A stretch of DNA of 64,000 bases from Bacillus rhizoplanae (GTDB lineage: Bacteria; Bacillota; Bacilli; Bacillales; Bacillaceae_G), in the NCBI RefSeq assembly GCF_917563915.1, contig NZ_CAKJTI010000010.1, forward strand, positions 62,001 through 126,000. Reading direction: 5' to 3'. A model generated the notes under the pieces. That model made no database searches. It saw only the letters and a list, made by a program, of their open reading frames with translations, and was not told the DNA's origin. The position numbers and the translations under genes were made by a program. This document shows positions 1 to 8,525 of this stretch, piece by piece (the stretch's first letter is position 1; every line of letters starts with the position of its first letter).

Positions 1-1237
1 CCTTAGTGACGTTACTTGTTGTGTTATAGGCGTTTACCAAAATGTCCATTTTTCCTTGCGGAACTTCGCTGCCTGCTGCAGGATGAACAATCGCCGCGCT
101 TTGCTTCACGTCATACATTTTATATTTCTCTTCCTGCTTGTCTCCCTGGAAGGTAACCATGCGGAATCCGTTCGGCATCTGGTCAATCGTATAGGCACTG
201 GAAACGGTTGTCACATGGTTAGCGCCTGGAATTGTGTCCTGGGCTACATCATTGACGTGAGTATGTCCTACCATCACCAAGCGCGTATGATATTGGCTAA
301 GAAGATCAATAAATTGCTTCGTATTTTCTGGCGCCGGGGTTTCTGGAGTATTCATCGGTTTGTGAACAAATACAACAACTTCTTTGTCCTTTGCATTCAG
401 TTCAAGATCCTGTTTTAACCACTCGAATTGATCAGTTTCTTTGAAACCCAATACATTTTCTAATGTTACAAAGTGTCTATTGCCATAATCGAATGAATAC
501 CACTCCGGTCCAAGATAAGTACGGTAACGGTTAATTCTCGTTTGATAATCCGTTCCCGGCCCAAAATCATGGTTCCCAACTGCCGGATAAACCGGGAGAG
601 AAGATGTTGCCGTACTCGCAGTATAATCCTGGAATTCTGTTGGGTCTGCCCGGTTGGTCAAATCCCCGCTTACGGCGATGAATGCCGGATTTCCGGTTGA
701 TTCATTGATTTGTGCTAACTGATCTGTGAAGCGTTCACGATTATTTGCAGTACCTGCCTGGACGTGAACATCGGCAATGTTGACAAAGCTGAAATTAGGA
801 TTGCTACTTTCCGGCGTATGTAGGAGACCAAAGTTTTGTTCCTTTGTTTCCCCAGGCTGCACATTGCCAAGCTGTCTGTAAAACTGCGGTGTTTTGTTTT
901 TGTCAGTCGGTACGCTGTATCCACTTGGGGTTGTTACAAAAACAATATCGTCCTGACGTCTATCTGCATCAATCGTTAACGTATAGTTTCCTTGATCATC
1001 TGTAACCGTTATATTTTTACCGTCAGATACGGAAACATGCGGAATGCCCTCCTCGTTCCCATCACGGCTCCCATTTCCGTTTTTGTCAGCGAAGACCGTA
1101 CCCTTTATAGTTGCTGTAGGATTTTCCGCTACAACTGGTTTAACTACAGCAGCAAAAGCGAGGCAGCACATTGCAGCTGCAGCAACAGGTTTAAGTTTTT
1201 GTTTTATATTTTTCCCTTTGGCTTCTATTGGCTTCAT
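1..1237 (-). CDS. Secreted calcineurin-like metallophosphoesterase, 3' end outside window
   Basis: The frame stays open from an ATG at 1237, preceded by GGAGGAGAAATC, to the window edge, giving about 412 residues. The first 37 or so residues form a signal peptide with a basic start and an alanine-rich core. A Gly/Asn-rich stretch and a beta-rich domain follow, like the N-terminal domain found in front of some metallophosphoesterases. The catalytic domain shows the metal-binding blocks DVH (about 156), GDLTN (191), GNHD (221) and GHTH (324). It should therefore be an exported phosphomonoesterase or phosphodiesterase; the substrate cannot be read. The C-terminal domain lies beyond base 1. Confidence 0.9.
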   Translation of the reverse strand, partial: MKPIEAKGKNIKQKLKPVAAAAMCCLAFAAVVKPVVAENPTATIKGTVFADKNGNGSRDGNEEGIPHVSVSDGKNITVTDDQGNYTLTIDADRRQDDIVFVTTPSGYSVPTDKNKTPQFYRQLGNVQPGETKEQNFGLLHTPESSNPNFSFVNIADVHVQAGTANNRERFTDQLAQINESTGNPAFIAVSGDLTNRADPTEFQDYTASTATSSLPVYPAVGNHDFGPGTDYQTRINRYRTYLGPEWYSFDYGNRHFVTLENVLGFKETDQFEWLKQDLELNAKDKEVVVFVHKPMNTPETPAPENTKQFIDLLSQYHTRLVMVGHTHVNDVAQDTIPGANHVTTVSSAYTIDQMPNGFRMVTFQGDKQEEKYKMYDVKQSAAIVHPAAGSEVPQGKMDILVNAYNTTSNVTK

Positions 1238-1332
1238 GATTTCTCCTCCTGATTTTTTATATAAATTCCCCCGATAATTTGAACCTCAATAAGTAATGTT
1301 CGTACCACCACCTTAAAAGCTTAGTTATTTTA

Positions 1333-2415
1333 TCAAGCGAAGAAACGCTCGAAATACCAAATCAGCCCGATTCCAAAAATACCAGCCATCGCTGCTGCCT
1401 GTACGACAGTGGACCATTGAAACCTGCGGATATACACAAGTAAAGGAAATAAAATCAGAATAATTAAGGCTTGTCCTGCTTCTACACCAACGTTGAATGA
1501 CAAAATCGATAACAGTGATCTCCAGGTCACGTCGTTAGCAAGCTGTAAAGCACCAGCAAAGCCAATCCCGTGGATAAGTCCAAATCCAAATACAACGGCA
1601 AATCGATATTTTGATGAAAAGCCAAAATAATTTTCTACTGCTACAAATGCAATACTTAGAGCAATGAGCGGTTCGACAATGGCTGCAGGGAAGTGAATCA
1701 ATTTTACCGCTGTTAAGCCAAGAGTAATACTGTGGGCTAAGGTAAATACAGAAATTACTTTTAGAACATCCGTTACTCGGCGGGCTCCAAATACGAGTGC
1801 TATGACAAAAAGGATATGATCATAGCCGATCATGATATGGTGGAAACCGAGTTGAACAAAGCGGAAAAACTGTCCTACTGCGCTATCCTTTCCGACGTTG
1901 AGTTCCCTGTCTTCTGCATTGAAAATAAATTGGCCTTTTTTATTTTCTAAGTCGTATGAAGCGATATTTCGATGCATCGTATCATTGTCATCGAAGAAAA
2001 CACTATAATGTATTTGAATGGAAGATTTGGCTGAAGGAGCTGGAAATTCAAGCCCAATTTTGGCATACTCCCGTCCCACCCTGCGTTCAATCTTTGTTGA
2101 ATTAACGGAGCCTTTTGCTTTCGCTCCATCGGTGAATACCTCAACATGGGAATCAAGGTATTCAGCTACAGCATCACGATGTTTTTCTAATGCTGTATTC
2201 AGCATCTCTTCCCGATCCCCTGGACTAACACCAAAATCAATCAGCCTCCCCAATTCGAAAAAATCAAGCTGCAATTCTACATAAAGCTTATCCCTATCCA
2301 TCGTAATTTTCGAATACCCTTCACTGTTATCAGTGTGGGCAGATGCATTAATAGGCAAAAGCATTAATGTGATAAAGGAAAATAACGCAGCAAACCAAAC
2401 TACTATTTTTTTCAA
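1333..2415 (-). CDS. HupE/UreJ-type membrane protein with exported N-terminal domain
   Basis: This 360-residue protein starts at a TTG (2415) with AAAGGTG nine bases upstream; no ATG fits better. It has an N-terminal signal peptide, about 150 extracellular residues without a motif I recognise, then six to seven membrane helices. The first helical segment holds HHIMIGYDHILFV, the conserved block of the HupE/UreJ_2 family. Family members are small membrane proteins; some are linked to nickel or cobalt import, but function in Bacillus is unknown to me. It lies just upstream of, and co-directional with, the metallophosphoesterase 95 bases further on, so the two may be co-expressed. Confidence 0.8.
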   Translation of the reverse strand: MKKIVVWFAALFSFITLMLLPINASAHTDNSEGYSKITMDRDKLYVELQLDFFELGRLIDFGVSPGDREEMLNTALEKHRDAVAEYLDSHVEVFTDGAKAKGSVNSTKIERRVGREYAKIGLEFPAPSAKSSIQIHYSVFFDDNDTMHRNIASYDLENKKGQFIFNAEDRELNVGKDSAVGQFFRFVQLGFHHIMIGYDHILFVIALVFGARRVTDVLKVISVFTLAHSITLGLTAVKLIHFPAAIVEPLIALSIAFVAVENYFGFSSKYRFAVVFGFGLIHGIGFAGALQLANDVTWRSLLSILSFNVGVEAGQALIILILFPLLVYIRRFQWSTVVQAAAMAGIFGIGLIWYFERFFA

Positions 2416-3027
2416 AGCCTCTCACACCTTTAATCTAGAAATTTAACAATCAAAAAGTATTTGTTAATTAAAAGCGTAAGATATTTTTGTAAAGTAAATA
2501 TAAAGTAAATGTTTAAATATTATTAATATTTTGTATCTTAAAAAGGATAAATAGACTAGAGATTCGAATCCTGTAATCTCAAGTCATTTATATTGCACCA
2601 AATAGGGTTAGAGGTACATTGCCATCAACTTAAAGAAATCGGCAATCTCAAAAACAAAAAAATGAGCTTAATTCTCATAATTAGCTGTAACGAGATAAAA
2701 CTTTTGTTGTGGGGGTACTTCAAAATATTATCTTTAGGGGTATGTGGTCTTGCCGTCAAAACGCGGATAACGTACGTTGAGACAAATATTATAAATAATC
2801 ATATTCAATAATGTAGTTAAGATTTTGTTTTTGGTTCGACTTTTGGATATAAAAAATCTATCCCAATAACGTGAGATGCAACATCTATTTAGAATCACCA
2901 TAAGCCTACGTTTGTGCATTTTTTTGTAAAAGGGTAAATGAATTATTTATGATAAAATAGAAAAGAGACGGTGAAGAAATGAATTTAAACTAACGTAAGC
3001 AGCTTATTTTGATAAAAGAGATAATAA
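2416..3027. other. 612-base intergenic stretch, no gene recognised
   Basis: The stretch is AT-rich. I find no convincing gene in either strand. A short minus-strand frame at 2734-2919 has no ribosome site and no family resemblance. A TTCGAATCC word near 2562 resembles a tRNA T-loop, but its flanks do not pair as a T-stem. Promoters for the HupE-type gene and for the SMI1-like gene must lie here. Confidence 0.4.
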
Positions 3028-3444
3028 ATGAGAAATATTTGGGATAAATCTAGTAAAAAACTAGAAGATTTAACAGATGAAATGGTTGTTTCCGCTGAAA
3101 CTAAGCTAGGCATAAAGTTACCGAAATCGTATATTGATTTATGTAAAATACAAAACGGTGGCTATTTAATTTATGATGCTTACCCTACTTCTGTTCCAAC
3201 AGGTTGGGCAGAAGACCATGTTAGCGTTGATTACATAAATGGGATTGGAGAAGAAGGAATTCTATCAAGTGCTTATTACATTGAAGAGTGGGAATTACCA
3301 AAAGGTATTGTGCTTTTATGCGGGGATGGACATTGGTGGATTGCGATGGATTATAGACACACAAAAGAAAACCCACTGATGGAAGTTTCACTTTATCCCG
3401 CATTAACGGGCAGTAAGCGATTCAGAGAAAAGCAAAGAAAATAG
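3028..3444 (+). pseudogene. SMI1/KNR4-family protein, C-terminus replaced by a bcr1 repeat
   Basis: Residues 1 to about 116 read as an SMI1/KNR4 (SUKH) domain: KLGIKLPKSYIDL, QNGGYL, GDGHWWIAMDYR. The last 22 residues and the stop codon come from inserted repeat sequence starting near 3373, because the DNA there is the bcr1 left end read in reverse. Family members normally continue past the WIAxDYR block with another strand or two, so the protein is probably truncated. SUKH proteins often act as immunity proteins against contact-dependent or secreted toxins; no toxin gene is adjacent. The ribosome site (AAGAGATAATAA) is weak. It may be folded and functional or a decaying remnant. Confidence 0.65.
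3373..3396 (-). repeat. bcr1 left-end fragment
   Basis: About 24 bases matching the bcr1 left terminus in reverse orientation abut the fuller copy at 3392 and share its ATAAA junction. This fragment encodes the foreign tail of the SMI1-like protein. Confidence 0.7.
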
Positions 3445-3532
3445 TTGGGGGATAACTGCCCGTAAAAGCTCGATTGGTTCAACTAACCATCAGTGGGGAT
3501 AAGGCCTCCCACTGATGGAAGTTTCACTTTAC
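3392..3532 (-). repeat. bcr1 repeat, nearly full copy
   Basis: In reverse orientation this copy carries the element hallmarks: the left end GTGAAACTTCCATCAGTGG, an inner hairpin (CCACTGATGG), the block TTGAACCAATCG, GGGCAGTTATCCCCC, and the right end GGGCAGTAA with CCCGCATTAACGGG. It sits directly after the SMI1-like gene. Confidence 0.85.
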
Positions 3533-3571
3533 CTTAAAATCTTTTATACTATATGTGCTTTGTTATTTTAC

Positions 3572-3615
3572 GAAAGTATTTCGTTGTACCAGAACGAGAT
3601 ACTTTCTTTTTTTAT
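3572..3615 (+). terminator. Terminator after the SMI1-like gene
   Basis: Inverted repeat GAAAGTAT...ATACTTTC (3572-3606) with an inner CGTT/AACG extension is followed by a run of T, pointing to termination on the plus strand. The run overlaps the end of trpB, and in the other direction the hairpin may also serve trpB. Confidence 0.7.
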
Positions 3616-4808
3616 TTTTCATTTTTATTCTCTAATTCAAATACTTGTTGAACGTCTTTATCGCCACGACCAGATAAGTTTACAATAATTGTTTTCTCTT
3701 TAGATAAGGTAGGCGCAAGTTTCATCGCATACGCTACAGCATGTGAGCTTTCAAGCGCAGGAATGATGCCCTCTACTTTTGATAACGTATGAAATGCCGC
3801 TAATGCCTCATCATCTGTAATGGATACATATTCTGCGCGGCCTGTGTCTTTATAATAACTATGTTCTGGGCCAACTCCTTGATAGTCTAAACCAGCTGCA
3901 ATTGAATGCGCCTCAGCAATGTCACCATTCTCATCTTTCATCATATAACATTTAAAACCGTGAATAATTCCGGGTTCTCCTGCTGTTAATGGTGCAGCAT
4001 GCAAACCTGTTTCAATTCCTTTTCCTCCTGGTTCAACACCAACCATTTTCACTTCTGTATCATTATAAAACGGTGCAAATAAACCAATGGCATTACTACC
4101 ACCGCCTACACAAGCAACGATATAATCCGGGAGACGATTTTCTTTTTCAAGATGTTGTTGTTTCGCCTCGTATCCAATTACAGATTGAAAATGGCGAACA
4201 ATTGTTGGATACGGATGCGGACCTAATGCAGAACCTAATAAATAAAATGTATTTTCATAATGAGTTGCATAATCTACTAAAGCAGCATCTACAGCTTCTT
4301 TTAACGTACGTCCTCCTTCTTGTACAGCGACTACTTTAGCGCCCAGTAATTCCATGCGAAATACATTTAATGCTTGGCGCTCTGTATCTAGTCCACCCAT
4401 ATAAATCGTACAATCTATTCCAAACATTGCACATGCCGTTGCTGTTGCAACTCCATGTTGCCCTGCTCCTGTTTCAGCAATAACTCGCTTCGCTCCCATG
4501 CGTTTTGCCAATAATATTTGCCCAAGTACGTTATTAATTTTATGTGCACCTGTATGATTTAAATCTTCACGTTTTAAATAAATTTTGGCACCATCTAATT
4601 GATCACTTAAGCGCTTCGCATAATATAACGGATTCGGACGACCTACATATTCCTTTAAATAATATTGAAATTCCGTTATAAACTCTGGATCATCTTTGTA
4701 CGTATCAAAAGCCTCTTCTAAATGCTTTAATGCTTGCTGTAATGTTTCTGGTACAAAACTTCCTCCATATTCTCCAAAGAAGCCTTCTTTCGCTTGTAAT
4801 AATTCCAT
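3612..4808 (-). CDS. trpB: Tryptophan synthase beta chain, stand-alone
   Basis: TrpB joins indole with serine to make tryptophan, using PLP. The 398-residue length is typical of TrpB1. The PLP lysine is in HTGAHK (residues 85-90), the phosphate-binding loop is [10 protein letters not shown], and the family blocks [19 protein letters not shown] and GVGPEHSY are all present. No other trp gene is next to it, so it is an isolated copy rather than part of trpEDCFBA; the usual operon copy could lie elsewhere. A tryptophan T-box leader precedes it. The start has AAAGGGAGG about seven bases upstream. Everything catalytic is intact, so I expect a working enzyme that lets the cell use free indole or supplement TrpB. 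Confidence 0.95.
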   Translation of the reverse strand: MELLQAKEGFFGEYGGSFVPETLQQALKHLEEAFDTYKDDPEFITEFQYYLKEYVGRPNPLYYAKRLSDQLDGAKIYLKREDLNHTGAHKINNVLGQILLAKRMGAKRVIAETGAGQHGVATATACAMFGIDCTIYMGGLDTERQALNVFRMELLGAKVVAVQEGGRTLKEAVDAALVDYATHYENTFYLLGSALGPHPYPTIVRHFQSVIGYEAKQQHLEKENRLPDYIVACVGGGSNAIGLFAPFYNDTEVKMVGVEPGGKGIETGLHAAPLTAGEPGIIHGFKCYMMKDENGDIAEAHSIAAGLDYQGVGPEHSYYKDTGRAEYVSITDDEALAAFHTLSKVEGIIPALESSHAVAYAMKLAPTLSKEKTIIVNLSGRGDKDVQQVFELENKNEK

Positions 4809-4865
4809 CTTTTTATCCTCCCTTTCAAAGTAAAAACGATGAGAAATTAAACGTTTTGGAGAAAT

Positions 4866-4903
4866 AAAAAAGCCCTCTACATACCTATTGGTATGTAGAG
4901 GGC
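4866..4903 (-). terminator. Regulated terminator of the trpB T-box
   Basis: A perfect 14-bp stem at 4872-4903 with a 4-base loop is followed on the minus strand by TTTTTTATTT. Its 5' arm follows the T-box sequence, as expected for the alternative terminator. Confidence 0.9.
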
Positions 4904-5165
4904 GATATATTACGATACCGTGGTGCCACCTCTATTGATCTTTTATCCTATCAGATAAAAGAATCCACTTTTATTGGATACGGAATGTTACATTCGATAT
5001 CCTCATCCTTTTAACGGCGGAACCCGGGTCGCATACTCCAAATGTTTCAACGTACCTCTCGTAAGTCCATTCCCTATGATCTGTCGTACTGGTTCACACC
5101 AATCCCAGCTCTCTGCAACGCCTCAATTATAGGTACTCCTCTTACTCATCGATTTTTACTATTTA
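4866..5165 (-). promoter_or_regulatory. T-box leader, tryptophan specific (UGG), upstream of trpB
   Basis: On the minus strand the leader shows AGTA (5137-5134) and later GAA followed by TGG A. This is the loop-E geometry that places the specifier codon UGG at 5069-5067. The T-box itself, GAGGTGGCACCACGG, is at 4934-4918. A strong terminator hairpin (GCCCTCTACATACC, loop, complement, 4872-4903) followed by T6 completes the switch. Uncharged tRNA-Trp should stabilise the antiterminator and turn on trpB. Confidence 0.93.
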
Positions 5166-5177
5166 GATTTGATTTTG

Positions 5178-5206
5178 ATTATATATAGCTTGTAATGCAT
5201 TGTCAA
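5178..5206 (-). promoter_or_regulatory. Sigma-A promoter of trpB leader
   Basis: TTGACA (5206-5201), a 17-base spacer and TATAAT (5183-5178) form a consensus vegetative promoter reading into the T-box leader. Confidence 0.88.
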
Positions 5207-5402
5207 CTAAAACAGAATGACAAGAATCTACATTATTTTAAAATAACAGTAGTTCTCGCAATTCGAATACAGCTGGTAAGATAATTTATTTTTTTATAAG
5301 GTAATAGACAAATTAAAATATAAAAGTCTTAAATCCTTCTCACAATGTGAGAGTTCCTGTATTTACCTTTAATTCTGAAGTATATAAAATTTCGTAAAAT
5401 TC

Positions 5403-5473
5403 TTGACAACTGAATTTTCTTTCTATATATTAATCCATAATATTAACAAAACATTTTATAAGACAGATATAAT
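5403..5473 (+). promoter_or_regulatory. Promoter candidates for permease T-box leader
   Basis: TTGACA at 5403 with TATATT at 5426 (17-base spacing) is the best sigma-A match. A second TATAAT at 5468 lies just ahead of T-box stem I, with a weaker TTAACA at 19 bases. Either could start the leader. Confidence 0.6.
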
Positions 5474-5479
5474 AAACAC

Positions 5480-5750
5480 AATGATTAGGAGTAGTAGAAG
5501 AATTCTCATGATGTGCAGAGAGCTGTGGGGTGGTGGAACACAGTCACATGAAACTTCGAACTCGCCTAGGAGTGGAAAAGCTGAACAAAGTAGGATATGT
5601 TAGGCTTTTACGGTTGATTTACGTTATAAAATTTAGCATTAATAATGTGCAAAAAGCTGGATTTCCCTGTATGTGAGGAGGTCAATAAGAGTGGTACCGC
5701 GGTAGGTTTTAGGCCCATCGTCTCTTCAAAGAGATGATGGGCCTTTTTAT
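5480..5750 (+). promoter_or_regulatory. T-box leader, leucine specific (CUC), upstream of permease
   Basis: AGTA at 5490-5493 pairs in position with GAA at 5558, directly followed by the specifier CTC (5561-5563) and a purine, indicating tRNA-Leu. The T-box GAGTGGTACCGCGG is at 5689-5702. The terminator stem GGCCCATC...GATGGGCC (5712-5743) is followed by T5. Leucine starvation should allow readthrough into the permease. Confidence 0.88.
5712..5748 (+). terminator. Regulated terminator of the leucine T-box
   Basis: A GC-rich stem (GGCCCATCGTCTC, loop TTCAAA, complement) is followed by TTTTT directly downstream of the T-box antiterminator sequence. Confidence 0.88.
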
Positions 5751-5783
5751 ATATTTACAACATAGAGAGGAAGGGAAAATCAT

Positions 5784-7142
5784 ATGACAAATAAACAAGA
5801 AAGTTTAAGACGCACGATAACATCACGGCATATTATGATGATGGCCCTAGGCGGGACTATAGGAGCCGGACTGTTTAAAGGAAGTAGTACAGCTATTGAT
5901 ATGGCAGGACCATCGGTAATTATTGCCTATTTATTGGGAGGAATGATCTTAATGTTTGTCATGAAGGGCATGGCTCACATGGCATTAGAAAATCGACAAG
6001 CTAGAACATTTCGAGATCTAATTCAACCCGTTCTAGGTAAATATGCAGGATACTTTTTAGATTGGATTTATTGGAAAATGTGGGTGCTAAACATAGCTGC
6101 AGAGTCATTAGTAGCAGCTACATTCCTTCAATATTGGTTTCCAAATATACAAATTTGGGTTTTAGCTTTAATCGTTTCTATCGCTGTTACTATAGTAAAT
6201 TTATTTTCAGTAAAACTGTTCGCAGAAACAGAATATTGGCTTGCCTTATTAAAAATTACTGTCATTGTATTATTTATTATATTTGGTTTTATCGTCCTAT
6301 TAGTTCCATTTCAAACTCATACTGCAATAGGATTTTCTAATCTATCATCACACGGTGGATTTTTTCCAAATGGTATGCATGGATTAATTTCAGCTATGCT
6401 AGTAGTAATATATTCATATGGCGGTGCCGAAATGATAGGTGTCACTTTAGCGGAAACCAAAAATCCAGAAAAAGCTATACCAAAAGCTGTAAGAGGAACA
6501 TTAATTCGAATTATTTCTTTTTACGTTTTACCTTTTTTTATAATAGTCAGCTTGATTCCATGGAATCAAGTAAATGGGGTTCCAGAGAGTCCGTTTGTAA
6601 TGGTATTTAAAGCTATAGGAATTCCATATGCGGATCACGTTATGAATACAATTATACTATTAGCCATTATCTCTTCCATGAATGCTGGATTATACGCATC
6701 TTCACGTATCGTATATACACAAGCACAAGATGGACAACTTCCAAATTTATTTACAAAGTTGTCTCGAAAAAAAGTCCCTATCTATGCAATCCTAGCTTGT
6801 ACATCTTCTTTATATGTAGGGGTGCTTATCTCTTTATTCGCCGGAAGCAAAACGTTTAACTTTTTAATGGGGTCTCTTGCGTATACTGTATTATGCATTT
6901 GGATTATTATTACGCTAGCGTATTTGAAAATTCGTGTGCAACAATGGAAGCAAAATATCTATTCAGCTCGCCATTTTCCTTATACAACATTAGCATCTCT
7001 TTTGATTTTAATTTCCATATTAGTAAGTGTAGTTGCTACTACTTCTATAATGGTGACAATTATCACATTTTGTATATATTTATTGATTACCTTGATTTAT
7101 TTCAAAGCTTCTTCTCGTTTCACCATAAAACAAGCTGCTTAA
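5784..7142 (+). CDS. yvbW: APC-family amino acid permease, leucine T-box regulated (YvbW-like)
   Basis: This 452-residue integral membrane protein has about 12 helices. It begins with the APC signature: HIMMMALGGTIGAGLF in the first helix, and later AETKNPEKAIPKAV after the sixth. It should import an amino acid by proton symport. The leucine T-box in front argues for leucine or a branched-chain amino acid; B. subtilis yvbW is the known case of an APC permease behind a leucine T-box, so I use that name by analogy. GAGGAAGGG precedes the ATG. It stands alone, with trpB divergent upstream. Confidence 0.82.
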   Translation: MTNKQESLRRTITSRHIMMMALGGTIGAGLFKGSSTAIDMAGPSVIIAYLLGGMILMFVMKGMAHMALENRQARTFRDLIQPVLGKYAGYFLDWIYWKMWVLNIAAESLVAATFLQYWFPNIQIWVLALIVSIAVTIVNLFSVKLFAETEYWLALLKITVIVLFIIFGFIVLLVPFQTHTAIGFSNLSSHGGFFPNGMHGLISAMLVVIYSYGGAEMIGVTLAETKNPEKAIPKAVRGTLIRIISFYVLPFFIIVSLIPWNQVNGVPESPFVMVFKAIGIPYADHVMNTIILLAIISSMNAGLYASSRIVYTQAQDGQLPNLFTKLSRKKVPIYAILACTSSLYVGVLISLFAGSKTFNFLMGSLAYTVLCIWIIITLAYLKIRVQQWKQNIYSARHFPYTTLASLLILISILVSVVATTSIMVTIITFCIYLLITLIYFKASSRFTIKQAA

Positions 7143-7251
7143 TGGGATCCTGGATGTTCCTCGTCAATGAGCAAAATTCTATTTCATGTTCAAATTAGAA
7201 TTTTAGCCGAGCTAATAGAAACTGAGAAAAAAGAAATTTAGAAGGAGACTC

Positions 7252-7510
7252 ATGTATCCGAAAACAGAACATACGTTTCGTTTCATTCCAATTATATTGG
7301 TTATCAACAATTTGTTCAAGTTTCAAGTGACTACTATGGCATCGAATCCAGAGGTGGTTGTTCTTGTACAGGTACGTATGGTCATTACTTACATTTCTTT
7401 CATAAATTCACGAAAACAAAAACGAATAGAGAGAAAACATGCAAAAGCAGCTGGATTCATCCAGCTGCTTATTTTTCACTTTCTACAAATGGCCTTCCTC
7501 ATTAACAGCT
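7252..7510 (+). pseudogene. Remnant of a class V aminotransferase
   Basis: Reading from 7278 in the frame of TCG TTT CAT gives SFHSNYIGYQQFVQ and then YYGIESRGGCSCTGTYGHYL. This is the cysteine region near the C-terminus of cysteine-desulfurase-like class V aminotransferases (usual form RGGCSCAGxYGH). Nothing of the PLP lysine domain is found upstream, and the frame is blocked by stops on the 5' side, so only about 40 codons of ancestry remain. An ATG at 7252 with a good AAGGAG site opens a different frame; that frame resembles nothing and is not a gene in its own right. Confidence 0.7.
7445..7476 (+). terminator. Hairpin terminator inside the remnant
   Basis: AAGCAGCTGG, a six-base loop and its complement (7445-7470) are followed by ATTTTT. 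It may end permease transcription. Confidence 0.7.
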
Positions 7511-7532
7511 CAGTAATGACATGAATCTACAT

Positions 7533-8525
7533 TCACATGGTATGCTTAAACGCAAACAATTCTTCTGTTGCTATAGGTTGTTTCTCTTCTCTCTTCTCCT
7601 GTTTTGTACTCTCTCCTAGCTTTGCCTTCACTACTGCATCCTGTATACATTTTACGATTATATTTCCTGAAAAAATGGTTAATCCCAAAAATGTAATAGG
7701 TACAAGTGGAATCCACGGATGAACTGTTAAAGACCGAAAATAGACCCCAATTAACCCTGACCATTCATGAGTATATGAATCCACTCCCTCATAAAAAATA
7801 ACAGTTCCTCCAAAGAATAAACCTAATAAACCGAGATGCAGCAAAATAATAAGTGTTTGCACGAATTGCTGCATAAATACAATGACAAAGGTCGAATACA
7901 AGTGTGGAAAAACATGTTTCATGATAATGTGTCGTTTACTACCTCCTAAAATTCTAGCAGCATCAATAAATTCTTCTGTTAATAACTTACGAATTTCATT
8001 GGCAATATATAAAGAAATTGTGGGAACCGCCAGCGCCGTTAATAAAATAATTTCAAACGAAGCTCGTTCAAAAAAGGTGGAAGTTGCTTCACCATTGTTA
8101 AATGGAATCGCATATTGTAGTAAGAACGCCGCAATCATAACCATTGGAATAATTGTAAAACTATCAAAAAAAGCTTCTAATTTTGTAAATCCTCGCTTTA
8201 TGTATGTTCCAAGAAAAACACCGAAACAGATACAAAATGCTATACGCAATAACGCAATCAGTACAGATACTCCGATTGTCCATTTCGCACCTTCAATGAC
8301 TAAATTTAATAAATCAAATCCTTGGTGATCTGTTCCAAGCCAAAACTGAAATGAAGGCGGAAATGGAGGTACTTCAGGTGTTCCGTCTTTATCGAACTGA
8401 ATGGACACTCTTCTAATATTCCCATCATTAAAAAGGGTGTTTCCAACGCTTAATAGAACAAGTATAATAATAAATGATACACTCACCCAAAACCGTTTAT
8501 CACGCCTCATATATTGCCACATCAT
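7533..8525 (-). CDS. ABC transporter permease, OppC/DppC type
   Basis: The 330-residue protein has an N-terminal helix, a periplasm-side loop with LGTDHQGFDLLN (typical of OppC/DppC), then five helices with the ABC inner-membrane motif region ARILGGSKRHIIMKHVFPH. It would form half of the channel of a peptide or nickel type importer. Its ATG overlaps the stop of the upstream permease (TAATG), so translation is coupled. No ATPase or binding protein is encoded nearby, so partners must come from elsewhere or the system is a leftover. Confidence 0.85.
   Translation of the reverse strand: MMWQYMRRDKRFWVSVSFIIILVLLSVGNTLFNDGNIRRVSIQFDKDGTPEVPPFPPSFQFWLGTDHQGFDLLNLVIEGAKWTIGVSVLIALLRIAFCICFGVFLGTYIKRGFTKLEAFFDSFTIIPMVMIAAFLLQYAIPFNNGEATSTFFERASFEIILLTALAVPTISLYIANEIRKLLTEEFIDAARILGGSKRHIIMKHVFPHLYSTFVIVFMQQFVQTLIILLHLGLLGLFFGGTVIFYEGVDSYTHEWSGLIGVYFRSLTVHPWIPLVPITFLGLTIFSGNIIVKCIQDAVVKAKLGESTKQEKREEKQPIATEELFAFKHTM

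Noticed and set aside
2555-2585. tRNA-like T-loop word TTCGAATCC
   Set aside because: Flanking bases do not form a T-stem and no other tRNA arm is present; not called as tRNA or att site.
2734-2919. Minus-strand 61-residue frame in the first large gap
   Set aside because: No ribosome site, low-complexity AT-rich DNA and no family resemblance.
7252-7524. 90-residue frame with a good AAGGAG site
   Set aside because: It crosses an aminotransferase remnant in the wrong frame and a terminator hairpin; no resemblance to a protein.
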